In this document: positions 52,901-62,013 of the stretch, piece after piece | How the letters are laid out: every line of letters starts with the position of its first letter | Position numbering within the stretch: position 1 is the stretch's first letter | Source: a virus | Length of the DNA: 62,910 nucleotides | Direction: 5' to 3' (one strand) | IMG/VR virus record: IMGVR_UViG_3300031857_021280 | Location: 1 to 62,910 of that record | Notes under the pieces: model-generated | Seen by the model: only the letters and a program-made list of their open reading frames with translations | What the model was told of the DNA's origin: nothing | Databases searched by the model: none | Program-made: the position numbers and the translations under genes

Positions 52901-55389
52901 CCTGATGGTAAAAATTCATTTGTTGAGAAATGATAATCTCCTTGCGTAACATCTATCGTAAATGGAGTCACCCCTTCTGTAACAATAGACCCCTCTGAAT
53001 AAATTGGACCTAACGCTTCCGTAAATAAACTATCGAAACTATTTGATGTGTGTTGAGCTTTCATAGGTGACAAGTCAATAAACTCGACACCTGTTGAATC
53101 TGTAATAACTCTACCTAAAAGAATGTTATATGAAGTAATGGGTTTGGTTCCCGAACTTACAAGGTTACTATTTTCATTAATGTATATATAATTGTCAGTA
53201 TTTGCAGATAATGTTATTTGATTGTTTACCCAATCAATTCTTCTAACAATACCACTATCATCAGATTTTTCTAAATAACCAAAACCAGCATCTGCTTGAA
53301 CCGTAAACCCACTTATAGTTGTGATACTACCACCAGATATAAGACCCATAGTACCACCTTCAAAAATTAAAGTAGTAAAATCTGTATGTGAACCATCCGT
53401 GAATGTAACGGATGCTTTTCTTGTAATATCAAATTCACCATCGTCAATATCCAAAAATGCCCAATATACGTTTTCAGATGCTGTGAATATCTTTTGATGG
53501 TTTGAACTACCTCCCAATGTTCCAAATGTCCCAATACTTTCAACATATAAATCCCATTCACCATCAACAAAACTTGCGTTATCAATATCAAATCTGACAG
53601 GTGAACCAATATTAGGGTTTCTTACACCATAGGTATTACCATCGCAAGTGACTGTGGATGTATTAAGTTGTGAACCATCTTGTATTAAAAACGCAGTAGT
53701 TCCTGATACACCATTACTAACGTTATCACAAACAAATGCGTTTATTGTCGCACCACTACCTGTCGCATGATTACAATATGTTATATTACTCCCCGTTGGA
53801 AAGTTGAAGTAGTTTTCCATATTGGCTAATGCTAAAAACCCATTGTTTCCTACTACTCTTGTTCCGTATGTATATGTTCCATTGAAGTCCATATACTCAC
53901 CATAAAACTTCGTATCTTGTGTGTCCGATTCTACCCAAACGTTTGTATCACAATCATACATTGATATTTTGTGAGCCTGTGCAAAATCACCAACATCATA
54001 ACAATATATTCCCGCATATCCTGTTGATGCCCCACTTATACTTAAAAATGAAATTTCGTTATTTATTCCTATTTTGAATACGTGTTGTGTTGAACCACTA
54101 GGAACAACGAGTGTTGTTTGTATGTTACTTCCTACAATACTTACATAAGGAGTAGTAGTTAAATCAATTTCATCTTCTACAAAGATACCAGGCCCAACCG
54201 TTATTACATATCTATTTGATATTGATGAACCTACAATACTATCAACCGCATCTTTGATTGATGTAAAGTCCGCATTTTGTTTTGCAACCGTAAGAAGTTG
54301 TGGGTCTTTGAATGGACGATAAACATCGGGACGAACAAATATTGAACCGTTAACACCCAATTCCATTACAATAGCGATAATAATATCTTGGTTTGGAACA
54401 ATTGGTTTCACATTTGTAAATCCACCAAGTATTGTTGGTGAAACATAAAGAATGTCACCCTGACTCCAAGTTTCACCATATGGAGCACCTGTCGTATCTA
54501 TATTTCTAACTAAACCAAATGATGTTACATAACCTGTTTCCCCACTTAATAATGTTTGAGTTAGAACTCCTAAAGTAGTAAATGCGGGTATAGTTCCATT
54601 TGCAATTGTATAATCAATTAGAATCTTACCACTTGAACCTGTTGTTCCCACTGCTCTTACAACATATCCATCTAATAATGTTCCTGTTGTTTGATTTTCA
54701 ACTAAGTAATATTGTTCTTCACCTATTTGTTGAGTTACACCACTCAACATACCAACACTCAAAGTTCTATTATTAACATCCCAAAATAATCTACCAGGTG
54801 ATGAGGTTGTTCCTGTTTGTGTTATATCAAAATCAATATAATCAACGTTTGTTATTGTATTTGCGGTGATTGTATTAAGAAAAGAACTACCCGTCACAGT
54901 TAAATCACCATTAATTGTTAAACCTGTGACATCATTGATTGTTGCAGATAAGGTATTACCTGAATTATCAATAAGAGTAAAAGTATTGTTGTTGTAGGTA
55001 AAACCTGTTGTAAATTTATCGTTATCTGTTATACCTGTAGTTGCTATTGTAAAATTAGGATAAGTTCCTGATATTGTAATATATTGTCCATTTGAAAGTG
55101 TAACAAGTTGGTCGGGCGCGGTATTTGTTATCGTAAAATTTGGGTAAGTTCCACCTGTCAATATTCCCGTTCCACCTGATATGGTAACTATTTGGTCGGG
55201 AGCGGTATTCAATAATGTAATATTACCTTGTGTAGTATCACCTGATAATCCGGTACTTGTTGTTACTGAATAAACATAACCTGTTTGTGCTGAGTAAACA
55301 CCCCAGTATTCACCCGACCACTCCCAAGTGGTTTGTCCAAAGGTGTAAAGTTCACCTACAAATGATGGTATTGGAAAATTTATTGGCAT
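49957..55389 (-). CDS. Giant modular tail-fibre protein
   Basis: The protein has 1810 residues. An N-terminal attachment part (INFPIPSFVGELYTFGQTTW) leads into repeats of the type SGGTGILTGGTYPNFTITNT. Residues 370-700 form a region that may be a right-handed beta-helix (FTSIKDAVDSIVGSSISNRY, VTVGPG-like turns). More repeats follow, including DW-containing units (LSVDWENMQLFD). Near the C-terminus is a collagen-like stretch (GPQGPQGTG) before a small terminal domain. It is the longest gene in the window and should be the main long fibre or a tail-spike-like protein. Repeats are shared with the 56610 and 60199 proteins. Confidence 0.75.
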   Translation of the reverse strand: MPINFPIPSFVGELYTFGQTTWEWSGEYWGVYSAQTGYVYSVTTSTGLSGDTTQGNITLLNTAPDQIVTISGGTGILTGGTYPNFTITNTAPDQLVTLSNGQYITISGTYPNFTIATTGITDNDKFTTGFTYNNNTFTLIDNSGNTLSATINDVTGLTINGDLTVTGSSFLNTITANTITNVDYIDFDITQTGTTSSPGRLFWDVNNRTLSVGMLSGVTQQIGEEQYYLVENQTTGTLLDGYVVRAVGTTGSSGKILIDYTIANGTIPAFTTLGVLTQTLLSGETGYVTSFGLVRNIDTTGAPYGETWSQGDILYVSPTILGGFTNVKPIVPNQDIIIAIVMELGVNGSIFVRPDVYRPFKDPQLLTVAKQNADFTSIKDAVDSIVGSSISNRYVITVGPGIFVEDEIDLTTTPYVSIVGSNIQTTLVVPSGSTQHVFKIGINNEISFLSISGASTGYAGIYCYDVGDFAQAHKISMYDCDTNVWVESDTQDTKFYGEYMDFNGTYTYGTRVVGNNGFLALANMENYFNFPTGSNITYCNHATGSGATINAFVCDNVSNGVSGTTAFLIQDGSQLNTSTVTCDGNTYGVRNPNIGSPVRFDIDNASFVDGEWDLYVESIGTFGTLGGSSNHQKIFTASENVYWAFLDIDDGEFDITRKASVTFTDGSHTDFTTLIFEGGTMGLISGGSITTISGFTVQADAGFGYLEKSDDSGIVRRIDWVNNQITLSANTDNYIYINENSNLVSSGTKPITSYNILLGRVITDSTGVEFIDLSPMKAQHTSNSFDSLFTEALGPIYSEGSIVTEGVTPFTIDVTQGDYHFSTNEFLPSGGTNINFIQYYRNGTGSTWVTSATTLVNNTQYDNNGTLTGLTAGYFTKHTLYTVGQGSYENYFLVIGQNEYTTLVEAEDALLPTPPTYFSDGVVQIANIYIEQGSSGITQVEDVRPTIGFRAGGVNASSVHGNLLGLAADDHIQYLLVSGARAMSGNLDMGTNDITNVGTVDGVTVSAHATRHQFGGLDPVGSVTPSANAIPYADVNGTLNDWVSTASTTTFGKVKTSSSSTTVVSDNDSRFLNSFTGGSYSNGTISFTNNSGGTYNVTGFFTGGTDVFVTGGTYSNGSATFTNNTGGTFNVTGFYTGQTSYVNSLTTGTGLSANTTTGNITIVNTSPDQTVVLNNGTGISTSGTYPNFTITNTAPDQTVTISGGTGILTGGTYPNFTITNTAPDQTVVLNNGTGISVTGTYPSFTISSTGSTGETFTGGTVTGNTVFTQGLTATTISATTYQNLPTDIRVTGGTYNNSTGTATFTNNTGGTFNVSGFITGGTSGVSGDYLPLSGGTVTGNTVFTQGLTGNTISGTSIFVDTIDSFNRILRESNGETRVVWGDGQLYNSSILKLDWNNGYLNDSSGVLSVDWENMQLFDTVTPIISVDWRTRNLIDAGGNIKLDWQTGVLSGMTNVQSTTISATTYQNLPTDIRVTGGTYDNLTGSATFTNNTGGTFNVTGFSTGGGGTFTGGTVTGSTDFTNGLTANTISATTYLNIPYITGNTISVQARRTTLYTLTNTFTNITFNVTDIENDSSVISHDNVNTGRIYMYESGLYEIHYHGDVGHGTTANDFETRLYLNDLSVINGGSLSGKSSSTDRITFASNTVFSASSGDYITLQARFPALTSGSIGNLVLSVKQLKGLKGDIGAIGPQGPQGTGLFTGGTISSPTEFTNGLTANTISATTYQNLPILSMKSDTVAAGSFTGNPKKYTVTFTTAYPNTNYTISITGSDNRTFTYESKATTGFVINTNANTVLTGNVDWQTIAIGES

Positions 55390-55392
55390 ATC

Positions 55393-56613
55393 TTATAAAT
55401 AATATAATATTTCAGCAGTCCCCAAAAAAGCAGCATTTGCACCTAATGGAGTTATACATACCCACATTTCATCTAAACTTCCATCTACATTTACACCAAC
55501 CCTAATCTGATTGTCATCAACTTTTGTTGTTGTCAAAGCAGCACTACCAGATGCACCTATAAGTGATGTCATTACGTGTCCTGGTGATGTTATTGTTGCA
55601 GTTGTTGTTCCTGTAAATAACGCATATTCAAACGGTGAGTTCGGAATAGATTCCCAAGTAGGTGTTGTTGATATTGTAGGATTGAATTCAATGGTAATTA
55701 AATAGTTATCATTTGATGTGTTTAACACACTCAAACTACTATATTGTGATGTTACTGCGTGATATGATTGTTTTAATCTATAACCAATGTATGGATATTT
55801 TGTGCCATCATTTTGTAATGTTGTCGTTGTTGGGTGTTGTATCCCTACTGTAGAGTATAACCCATTCAACGCACCTTCCGTAGATGTTTGACTACACAAC
55901 ATATCTAAATACCCTGAACCAGCACCAAGTTGTCTTATTTCATACCTCATTGGTTGGTTTGGTGAAGACATATAAACATCAGGTTCGTTATTTGCGCAAT
56001 TATGTTCAGTAAAATAAATTGTTTGTCCTGATAAGTTTAATCCAAATCTCATTCTACCAACACCTAACCATTGATAATCAACTGTAATTAGGTTTGTATT
56101 ACTCCAATCAATATCTCCTACATTAAATCCACTATTATCCCAAGTTGTTGTAGATGCTGAAAACACTGTTGTTCCCGACCTATGTATCTGAAAACTTATT
56201 TCATTTGTCACTCCATTACTTTCCAAGAAGAATCCATCAAATCCTGAGTTGTATGGTGATATTTGTACCGAATCAAATCCACCTATTCTTTTGATTACAT
56301 TTGTTTCCAATTGGAAATTTGACATACTTGCCTCATATAATTGACTTTTACCTGGTTGGTAAATTGGGTGTGTTTTTGTTTGTCTTATGACAAAATCATT
56401 ATTTGCAAAAGTTGACATTCTTACTCTTGCAAATTGTGGATTGAAAATTGATGTGGCAGTTCCCGCAGTAACTTCATTAATCTGTAGTGGATTTTTATCA
56501 TAGACGTGTTTGATGTCCAACAAATTTTGAACTGCTGCAGTTCTTAATCTACCAAATGCGTCAATCGCCGGACCATCACTATAGGCAACTTTATTATTAA
56601 AAATAAAACTCAT
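55393..56613 (-). CDS. Virion protein, probable fibre or baseplate-associated
   Basis: The ATG at 56613 is chosen, giving 406 residues, because it forms an ATGA overlap with the upstream stop; a TTG four codons earlier is less likely. The N-terminus SFIFNNKVAYSDGPAIDAFG, then RLRTAAVQNLLDIKHVY, is a pattern found in phage structural proteins. The rest is beta-rich with aromatic residues. No enzymatic motif is seen. It lies within the fibre operon and is probably a fibre-attachment or collar protein. Confidence 0.6.
   Translation of the reverse strand: MSFIFNNKVAYSDGPAIDAFGRLRTAAVQNLLDIKHVYDKNPLQINEVTAGTATSIFNPQFARVRMSTFANNDFVIRQTKTHPIYQPGKSQLYEASMSNFQLETNVIKRIGGFDSVQISPYNSGFDGFFLESNGVTNEISFQIHRSGTTVFSASTTTWDNSGFNVGDIDWSNTNLITVDYQWLGVGRMRFGLNLSGQTIYFTEHNCANNEPDVYMSSPNQPMRYEIRQLGAGSGYLDMLCSQTSTEGALNGLYSTVGIQHPTTTTLQNDGTKYPYIGYRLKQSYHAVTSQYSSLSVLNTSNDNYLITIEFNPTISTTPTWESIPNSPFEYALFTGTTTATITSPGHVMTSLIGASGSAALTTTKVDDNQIRVGVNVDGSLDEMWVCITPLGANAAFLGTAEILYYL
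55394..55401 (-). promoter_or_regulatory. TATTTATA element before the giant fibre gene
   Basis: On the minus strand ATTATTTATAAG lies 4 nt before the ATG and overlaps the end of the upstream gene. Confidence 0.25.
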
Positions 56614-58013
56614 ATCAACCACCAATTGTTGTTTCTTGCCACAAAATGAAGTGACATATAATTTATATTCATATCAACATAACTATTTCCATCAATACTT
56701 CCTGAAGGTGTTGTTATTCTTATTCTATAAATACCCGAATTACCACTTTCATCTTTGATGTTCAAATTAAATCCATCGTTTCCTACTGGTGATGGAAGTG
56801 TCAAATCTACGTTACCTGTATGAATGATTCCATAATATGTAAAACCTGTTGTTAATGTTTGTGTGGATGCTGTAATACCCGTAGTAACAAATAAACCACT
56901 AAACCCTGGGTCACCTTGTGGTCCTTGTATACCTTGTGGTCCTTGAATACCTTGAATACCTTGAGGTCCAGGTATTCCTGCAGGTTGTACCCATTGTGTG
57001 GTATTACCGTCGTCATTCCAAACGTATTCAGCACCATTATTTAAGTTATACCACCTGTCACCGATATTTAATGTAATACCACTTGGTGATGAACCTGAAA
57101 TAAAGTATTGAAAATCAGAAAATCCTGTCACCATGAAGGTACTTCCTGTTGTATTTGTAAATGTTGCAGTACCTGCAGAATAAGTACCACCACTAACAAA
57201 TACGTCAGTTGGTAGATTTTGGTACGTTGTTGCTGAAATCGTATTTGCAGTTAAACCTGTAACATAATTAAATGTTGCAGAATATGTTGACCCCGAATTG
57301 TCAGATATTGTAAACGTGTTCGCATCATCATAAGTAAATCCTGTAACAAATCTATTGTTATCTGTTAAACCTGTTACATCAATTGTAAAATTAGGATAGG
57401 TGCCTTGGACACCAATATTGTTACCTTCGTTTAATGTAACTACTTGATCAGGTGCCGTGTTTACTAATGTAATATTACCTGTTGTTGAGTCTCCTGATAA
57501 CCCACTTCCTGTAGTGACAGAATTTACATAACTTGTTTGTCCCGTATAAAAACCATTAACATTAAATGTTCCTCCCGTGTTATTTGTAAATGTTGCAGTA
57601 CCATTAGAATAAGTCCCCCCTGTAACAAAAGTATCGGTGAATCCTGTGATTAAAACAGTACTACCTGTGGAATTCAGCGATAAAGTACCGGTAGAGTAAT
57701 CAATAGTTCCACCAGTGATAGTATCACCACCCCCACCACCCACTGAAAACCCAGTAACCGTGAATGTTCCTCCAGTATTATTTGTAAATGTCGCAGTACC
57801 ACTAGAATACGTACCACCTGTGACAAATACATCAAAGTAACCTGTTGTCGCACTTAAAGGACTCCAAGTGGCATTACCACTACCGTCGGAAGTTAGAACA
57901 TAACCATTTGTTGCGCCTGAAGTTAGTCTAAATGTTGTTGTTGTCAACAATCCACTAACATTAGAATTATTTTGGGATATAAACCCGTTTTTTATTACAA
58001 ATTCGTTCGGCAT
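56610..58013 (-). CDS. Tail-fibre protein with collagen-like segment
   Basis: The protein has 467 residues. The N-terminus NEFVIKNGFISQNNSNVSG precedes repeats of the GGTYSNGTATFTNNTGGTF and GLTANTISATTYQNLP types shared with the giant fibre. A collagen-like Gly-x-y tract follows (GPQGIQGIQGPQGIQG), then a C-terminal domain of about 100 residues. Collagen-like tracts probably form trimeric stems. It is coupled to the next gene by an ATGA overlap. Confidence 0.7.
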   Translation of the reverse strand: MPNEFVIKNGFISQNNSNVSGLLTTTTFRLTSGATNGYVLTSDGSGNATWSPLSATTGYFDVFVTGGTYSSGTATFTNNTGGTFTVTGFSVGGGGGDTITGGTIDYSTGTLSLNSTGSTVLITGFTDTFVTGGTYSNGTATFTNNTGGTFNVNGFYTGQTSYVNSVTTGSGLSGDSTTGNITLVNTAPDQVVTLNEGNNIGVQGTYPNFTIDVTGLTDNNRFVTGFTYDDANTFTISDNSGSTYSATFNYVTGLTANTISATTYQNLPTDVFVSGGTYSAGTATFTNTTGSTFMVTGFSDFQYFISGSSPSGITLNIGDRWYNLNNGAEYVWNDDGNTTQWVQPAGIPGPQGIQGIQGPQGIQGPQGDPGFSGLFVTTGITASTQTLTTGFTYYGIIHTGNVDLTLPSPVGNDGFNLNIKDESGNSGIYRIRITTPSGSIDGNSYVDMNINYMSLHFVARNNNWWLI

Positions 58014-58049
58014 AATTTAATCTTTTCCCTATCCAAGATTATGTTCTGT

Positions 58050-58057
58050 TATAAATA
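58050..58057 (-). promoter_or_regulatory. TATTTATA element before the 58013 gene
   Basis: On the minus strand AGATATTTATAACAG lies 36 nt before the ATG, in one of the few real intergenic gaps of the fibre block, which supports a promoter role. Confidence 0.35.
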
Positions 58058-58058
58058 T

Positions 58059-58784
58059 CTATGACAATTCAAATTTTTGTTTGAATGTGATATAGTTTTG
58101 TAAAACCTCATCATCTGAAAGTGTTTTTGTATAAACGGCATGTGAAGCAAATCTTCCTGAAAAAAACCACGTTCTGGGTGGGTTTGCAGTATACGCACCT
58201 AAACCATAAAATGTGTTAGTATTAAAGTAACAATTCGCAATAGTTGTGAATGATTCTCTTATCCCATTAACGTATAATGAAAGTCGACTTGTTGTGATAT
58301 CGTATGTTCCTGTTACATTATACCATTTGTTAGCTTCCCAATAATTGGTGGTGGAATATGTTACCGCCAATGGATTAAAAGTTTGAAACCCGATTCTACC
58401 TGAAGTACTACTTAAAATATAGATGTAATTGTCAACACCGTTCAAAACATAATTTTGGGCTTCCATCAACATATAATTAGGACTAATTACCGAAGTAATT
58501 GTCGTTGCCGGACTAAACCAAATACTTAATGAATAATTACCAAAAGTTTGATTTGTTGTTATTTGAGGTAATATAATATAATCATCAACACCGTCCAAAG
58601 CAAGACAACCTTTGTTTGATTGCGAAAAAGTGACACCACTTAACAACGTACCACTACCTTTGGTTTGGTTGCTTATGTTATTCCAAGATGTTGAACCACT
58701 AACGTATGAATTTGGATTAGACGCATCCAAATAATAAATTAATGAATCAGTAATAATACCTGGACCTTGTTTTAAAGTTTGCAT
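58059..58784 (-). CDS. LamG-like putative receptor-binding protein 1
   Basis: The protein has 241 residues. IITDSLIYYLDASNPNSYVS, then GSTSWNNIS, LALDGVDDYIILP, YSLSIWFSP and WYNVTGTYD are the strands of a laminin-G/concanavalin A-like beta sandwich. The end DDEVLQNYITFKQKF is shared with the next two genes. Such domains bind glycans, so it is a candidate adhesin of the fibre tip. It is one of three tandem paralogues. Confidence 0.7.
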   Translation of the reverse strand: MQTLKQGPGIITDSLIYYLDASNPNSYVSGSTSWNNISNQTKGSGTLLSGVTFSQSNKGCLALDGVDDYIILPQITTNQTFGNYSLSIWFSPATTITSVISPNYMLMEAQNYVLNGVDNYIYILSSTSGRIGFQTFNPLAVTYSTTNYWEANKWYNVTGTYDITTSRLSLYVNGIRESFTTIANCYFNTNTFYGLGAYTANPPRTWFFSGRFASHAVYTKTLSDDEVLQNYITFKQKFELS

Positions 58785-58786
58785 TT

Positions 58787-59485
58787 TTATATATATCTAC
58801 CTTTTAATGCATTATAGTTTTGTAAAACTTCTGAAGCAGATAATGCCCTGTTATAAATTTGTGTATTTGAAACTTTTACATTACCATTTGTTGTTTGTCT
58901 TCTTGCTATTTGTAACGTACCACTTGTGTTTGTAATATTTCCGTCAGCAAATACTCCATTGGATAACTGTCCGTTAAAATAAAAATTTAAATTATTTCCA
59001 TCATAAGTTGCACAATAGTGATTCCATTTATTAATACAACTATCATTATCAAGTAAAACAAAGGCGACTTTTTGTCCTGTTCCACCAAATCTTTCTGTGG
59101 CAACGGCTAATAAATTTGGACTGTCCCTATAAAACCACATATTATACCCATTTCTTGGTGCACCATATTCACGATTAAGTAATCCATGGAATGTACTACT
59201 CGCCGATACAATATTTGCAAAAATACTCAAGGTGTAAGGTGATCTTCCCAAAAAATAAAAATCGGGTAAAACAGGAAATGTCCCTACATCATCAATACCG
59301 TCGAAAACAATACTACCCTTATTACTTGAATCAAATGTTGGGTTATTAACCAAGGTTGAATTGTTATTTCTTTTACTTAAATCATACCAAATAGTTGACC
59401 CTGATGTGTAGGATTTAATATTTGCAGCATCTAAATATAGAACTAACCCATCTTTGACTGTATTTGGTGCTACGTTACCCGACAT
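58787..59485 (-). CDS. LamG-like putative receptor-binding protein 2
   Basis: The protein has 232 residues. It has the same scaffold as its neighbours: TVKDGLVLYLDAANIKSYTS, IVFDGIDDVGTFP, WNHYCATYDGNNLNFYFNGQ and ALSASEVLQNYNALKGRYI. The loops between strands differ from the paralogues, as expected for receptor-binding variation. It is 2 nt from the next gene on each side, so it is translated from one operon with the other LamG-like genes. Confidence 0.7.
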   Translation of the reverse strand: MSGNVAPNTVKDGLVLYLDAANIKSYTSGSTIWYDLSKRNNNSTLVNNPTFDSSNKGSIVFDGIDDVGTFPVLPDFYFLGRSPYTLSIFANIVSASSTFHGLLNREYGAPRNGYNMWFYRDSPNLLAVATERFGGTGQKVAFVLLDNDSCINKWNHYCATYDGNNLNFYFNGQLSNGVFADGNITNTSGTLQIARRQTTNGNVKVSNTQIYNRALSASEVLQNYNALKGRYI

Positions 59486-59486
59486 A

Positions 59487-60197
59487 TTATGTTAATCCAA
59501 ATCTTGTTTTATTTGCATTGTAGTTTTGTATAATTTCTTGTTGAGTTAAAGCTCTATTATATATTGTTACAATTGAAATTTTACCCGTGTAAGGATCAGG
59601 GTCTAATATAGTATTTCTGAAACCAATATTGAATTGTGTGTTATTGTAAGTTATAGTACCGGTAGATAATAAAACAAATGAAGTATTGGTTGTCTGTCCA
59701 TTTTTATATAAACTAATAGTCAACCCCCCATCAGTAACAACAGCAGTAACATATTGCCAAATATTAGGTGATAATGTATTTGCGGCAGCGACTCTATACG
59801 CTAAATCACCCCCGATAGACATAAAAAAAGTATTATTAACACTAGCACCAGCAGTACAAAATAACCAACCTTGTCTAGTACTATAAGGATAACCGTTCCC
59901 TACAATTGCTCTTCTAGTAGTACCCAATAATGTGGGGTATATCCATGCGTTGACTGTAAAATTTTGTCCCGTATTTATTGCACCAACTTTCGATACCCTA
60001 TCATCAACCCCATCAAAACTTAATGATCCGTAATTTAAAGTATCAAAACTAACACCGTTGGTTAGTGTCCCATTATTTGAACTACGACTCAAATCATTCC
60101 AAGTTGTACTACCACTTGAATATGATTTAGGATTTGCAGCATCCATATAAAGAACTAACCCATCGGTTATAATTTTTGGTGAATAATGAAAACTCAT
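59487..60197 (-). CDS. LamG-like putative receptor-binding protein 3
   Basis: The protein has 236 residues. IITDGLVLYMDAANPKSYSS, LSFDGVDDRVSKV, FTVNAWIYP, WQYVTAVVTDG and LTQQEIIQNYNANKTRFGL repeat the family pattern. It is closest to protein 2 in its N-terminus. Three adjacent copies could give a hetero-oligomeric tip or allow switching by recombination. It follows the 60199 fibre gene by 1 nt. Confidence 0.7.
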   Translation of the reverse strand: MSFHYSPKIITDGLVLYMDAANPKSYSSGSTTWNDLSRSSNNGTLTNGVSFDTLNYGSLSFDGVDDRVSKVGAINTGQNFTVNAWIYPTLLGTTRRAIVGNGYPYSTRQGWLFCTAGASVNNTFFMSIGGDLAYRVAAANTLSPNIWQYVTAVVTDGGLTISLYKNGQTTNTSFVLLSTGTITYNNTQFNIGFRNTILDPDPYTGKISIVTIYNRALTQQEIIQNYNANKTRFGLT

Positions 60198-60198
60198 A

Positions 60199-62004
60199 TC
60201 AAATACTTCTTACTATTGTTTTAACTGTCCAATTTCCTGTAACTCCCGATGTACGTAATATTGCGTTTCCACCACTTACCACCATATTAAAAGTAAGTCC
60301 CGAAGTATTACCAAAATCGGTTGTTGATGTTTCCGCATAATTTACAGAACTTCCACTCCATGTAGAAATTATGTTACCCGCTCTTAAATTACTTCCGTCA
60401 CTTACGGTATAATCGAAAAATGCACCTGTATACGCACTTGTAGGGATAGAATAGACGTTAGTTGTTCCTGTTGTTGCTAATACACTTGTTGTAGTATTAA
60501 GTGATGGGGTAACATAACTACCCATCAAAATTGTATTATCAGAAAATACTTCGAGTATTGGTAATCCTGATATATCGTTAACAGAAAAAAGTGAACCCGT
60601 TAAAGTGTCATAAATTGTAAATAATTCACCAAATGAACCTTGTACTGATACAATAGGTTGAGTAGAACCTGAACCAATAACGGTTAAAACATTTTGTGCC
60701 GTTCCCGAAAATAACGCACTTGTACCCGTAATACTATTTACCCTACTTGTACCTGTTACAACAAAATTACCATTGACGGTTAACCCCGTCATCGTATTTA
60801 TTGTTGCCGTAAGATTTGGTTGTGATTGATTTCTATTTATTGTAAATGTGTTATTGCTATAAGAAAATCCAGTTGTAAATGTATCTGCAGTTACAGGTAA
60901 GTTTTGATATGTGGTTGCAGATATAGTTGTTGCAGTTAATCCCGTAACAGTATTGAATGTTGCAGAATACGTTGAACCTGAGTTATCGGATATTGTAAAT
61001 GTATTTGCATTATTGTACGTAAAACCTGTTATTTTAACATCTAAAGGTAAATTCAAATATGTTGTGGCACTTAAAGTATCACCATAAATGTTAGTCATAC
61101 CTGAAAGAACATGATTTTCCCAATCTAAAATAACATTCCCGTTAGAATCAAAAAGTATTCGACTATTCCAATCAATAGAAACTAAAGAATTTATATCATA
61201 TAATAACAAATTTTCCCAATCCAAAGAATCAATACCGGTACTATTTGTAAGTAACCCATTTTCCCAATCTAAAGTAACATTTGTAGAACTGTTCAATAAT
61301 GTGTTATTTGTCGAATTTAAACTATCAACAATAATACTTGTTCCACTGAACGTATCAGCACTCAAACCTAAAGTAAATGTGGTATCACCAGTTACTGTAC
61401 CACCACTTAAAGGTAAAAATTCACCCGAAGTAATGATACCCGTCAAATTACTACCATCACCAAATAAAGTACCACCACTAATTGTCGTCGCTGAAAGAAT
61501 ACCGTTGATTGTTAAACCAGTAAATGAATTAATTTGTGTTGATAACGTGTTTCCGCTATTATTTGAAATGGTTAAAGTATTGTTTGAATATGAAATACCT
61601 GTGATTGTTAAATCTATTGGTAAATTCAAATATGTTGTTGCAAATATTGTGTTTGCAGTCAAACCTGAATTAAATACAGTTGCTCCTGTTACTGTTCCAC
61701 CACTTAAAGGTAAATAATCACCTGATAAACCACCACCCCCACTACTAAAAATACTCCAATCAGATATTGTATAATTCCATGGACTATTATTTAATTTATA
61801 GTACGTAGTCCCTCCACTTACACCAACAACCATCCCTGCTCTTCTTCGAAGTTCAGGAATATTATTTAAATCACTTAACAGGTTAACGTTTCTTAAACCA
61901 TCTACACCATATAACGGATCGATTACGGGATATGTATCCAACGGATCTGTTGGAGATATAAATCCAGTAACTTCAACACCACCTGAAAAACTAAATGTAC
62001 CCAT
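60199..62004 (-). CDS. Modular tail-fibre protein
   Basis: The protein has 601 residues. It begins FSFSGGVEVTGFISPTDPLD and has a short globular head (LYGVDGLRNVNLLSDLNNIP). Long repeats follow, of the types GLTANTIFATTYLNLP and DW-containing units (LDWENGLLTNSTGIDSLDWE) that correspond to those of the giant fibre. The C-terminal 130 residues form a beta domain (IPTSAYTGAFFDYTVSDG). It is probably a fibre stem protein that shares partners with the giant fibre through common modules. Confidence 0.7.
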   Translation of the reverse strand: MGTFSFSGGVEVTGFISPTDPLDTYPVIDPLYGVDGLRNVNLLSDLNNIPELRRRAGMVVGVSGGTTYYKLNNSPWNYTISDWSIFSSGGGGLSGDYLPLSGGTVTGATVFNSGLTANTIFATTYLNLPIDLTITGISYSNNTLTISNNSGNTLSTQINSFTGLTINGILSATTISGGTLFGDGSNLTGIITSGEFLPLSGGTVTGDTTFTLGLSADTFSGTSIIVDSLNSTNNTLLNSSTNVTLDWENGLLTNSTGIDSLDWENLLLYDINSLVSIDWNSRILFDSNGNVILDWENHVLSGMTNIYGDTLSATTYLNLPLDVKITGFTYNNANTFTISDNSGSTYSATFNTVTGLTATTISATTYQNLPVTADTFTTGFSYSNNTFTINRNQSQPNLTATINTMTGLTVNGNFVVTGTSRVNSITGTSALFSGTAQNVLTVIGSGSTQPIVSVQGSFGELFTIYDTLTGSLFSVNDISGLPILEVFSDNTILMGSYVTPSLNTTTSVLATTGTTNVYSIPTSAYTGAFFDYTVSDGSNLRAGNIISTWSGSSVNYAETSTTDFGNTSGLTFNMVVSGGNAILRTSGVTGNWTVKTIVRSI

Positions 62005-62013
62005 TCTTTATTT

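Noticed and set aside
61301-61717. Plus-strand 138-residue open frame inside the 60199 fibre gene
   Set aside because: It is an antisense image of repeats (Val/Pro-rich), as are similar frames at 50780, 52127 and 19506.
49957-62004. Diversity-generating retroelement in the fibre genes
   Set aside because: Repeats are present, but no reverse transcriptase, template repeat or adenine-biased variable region was found.
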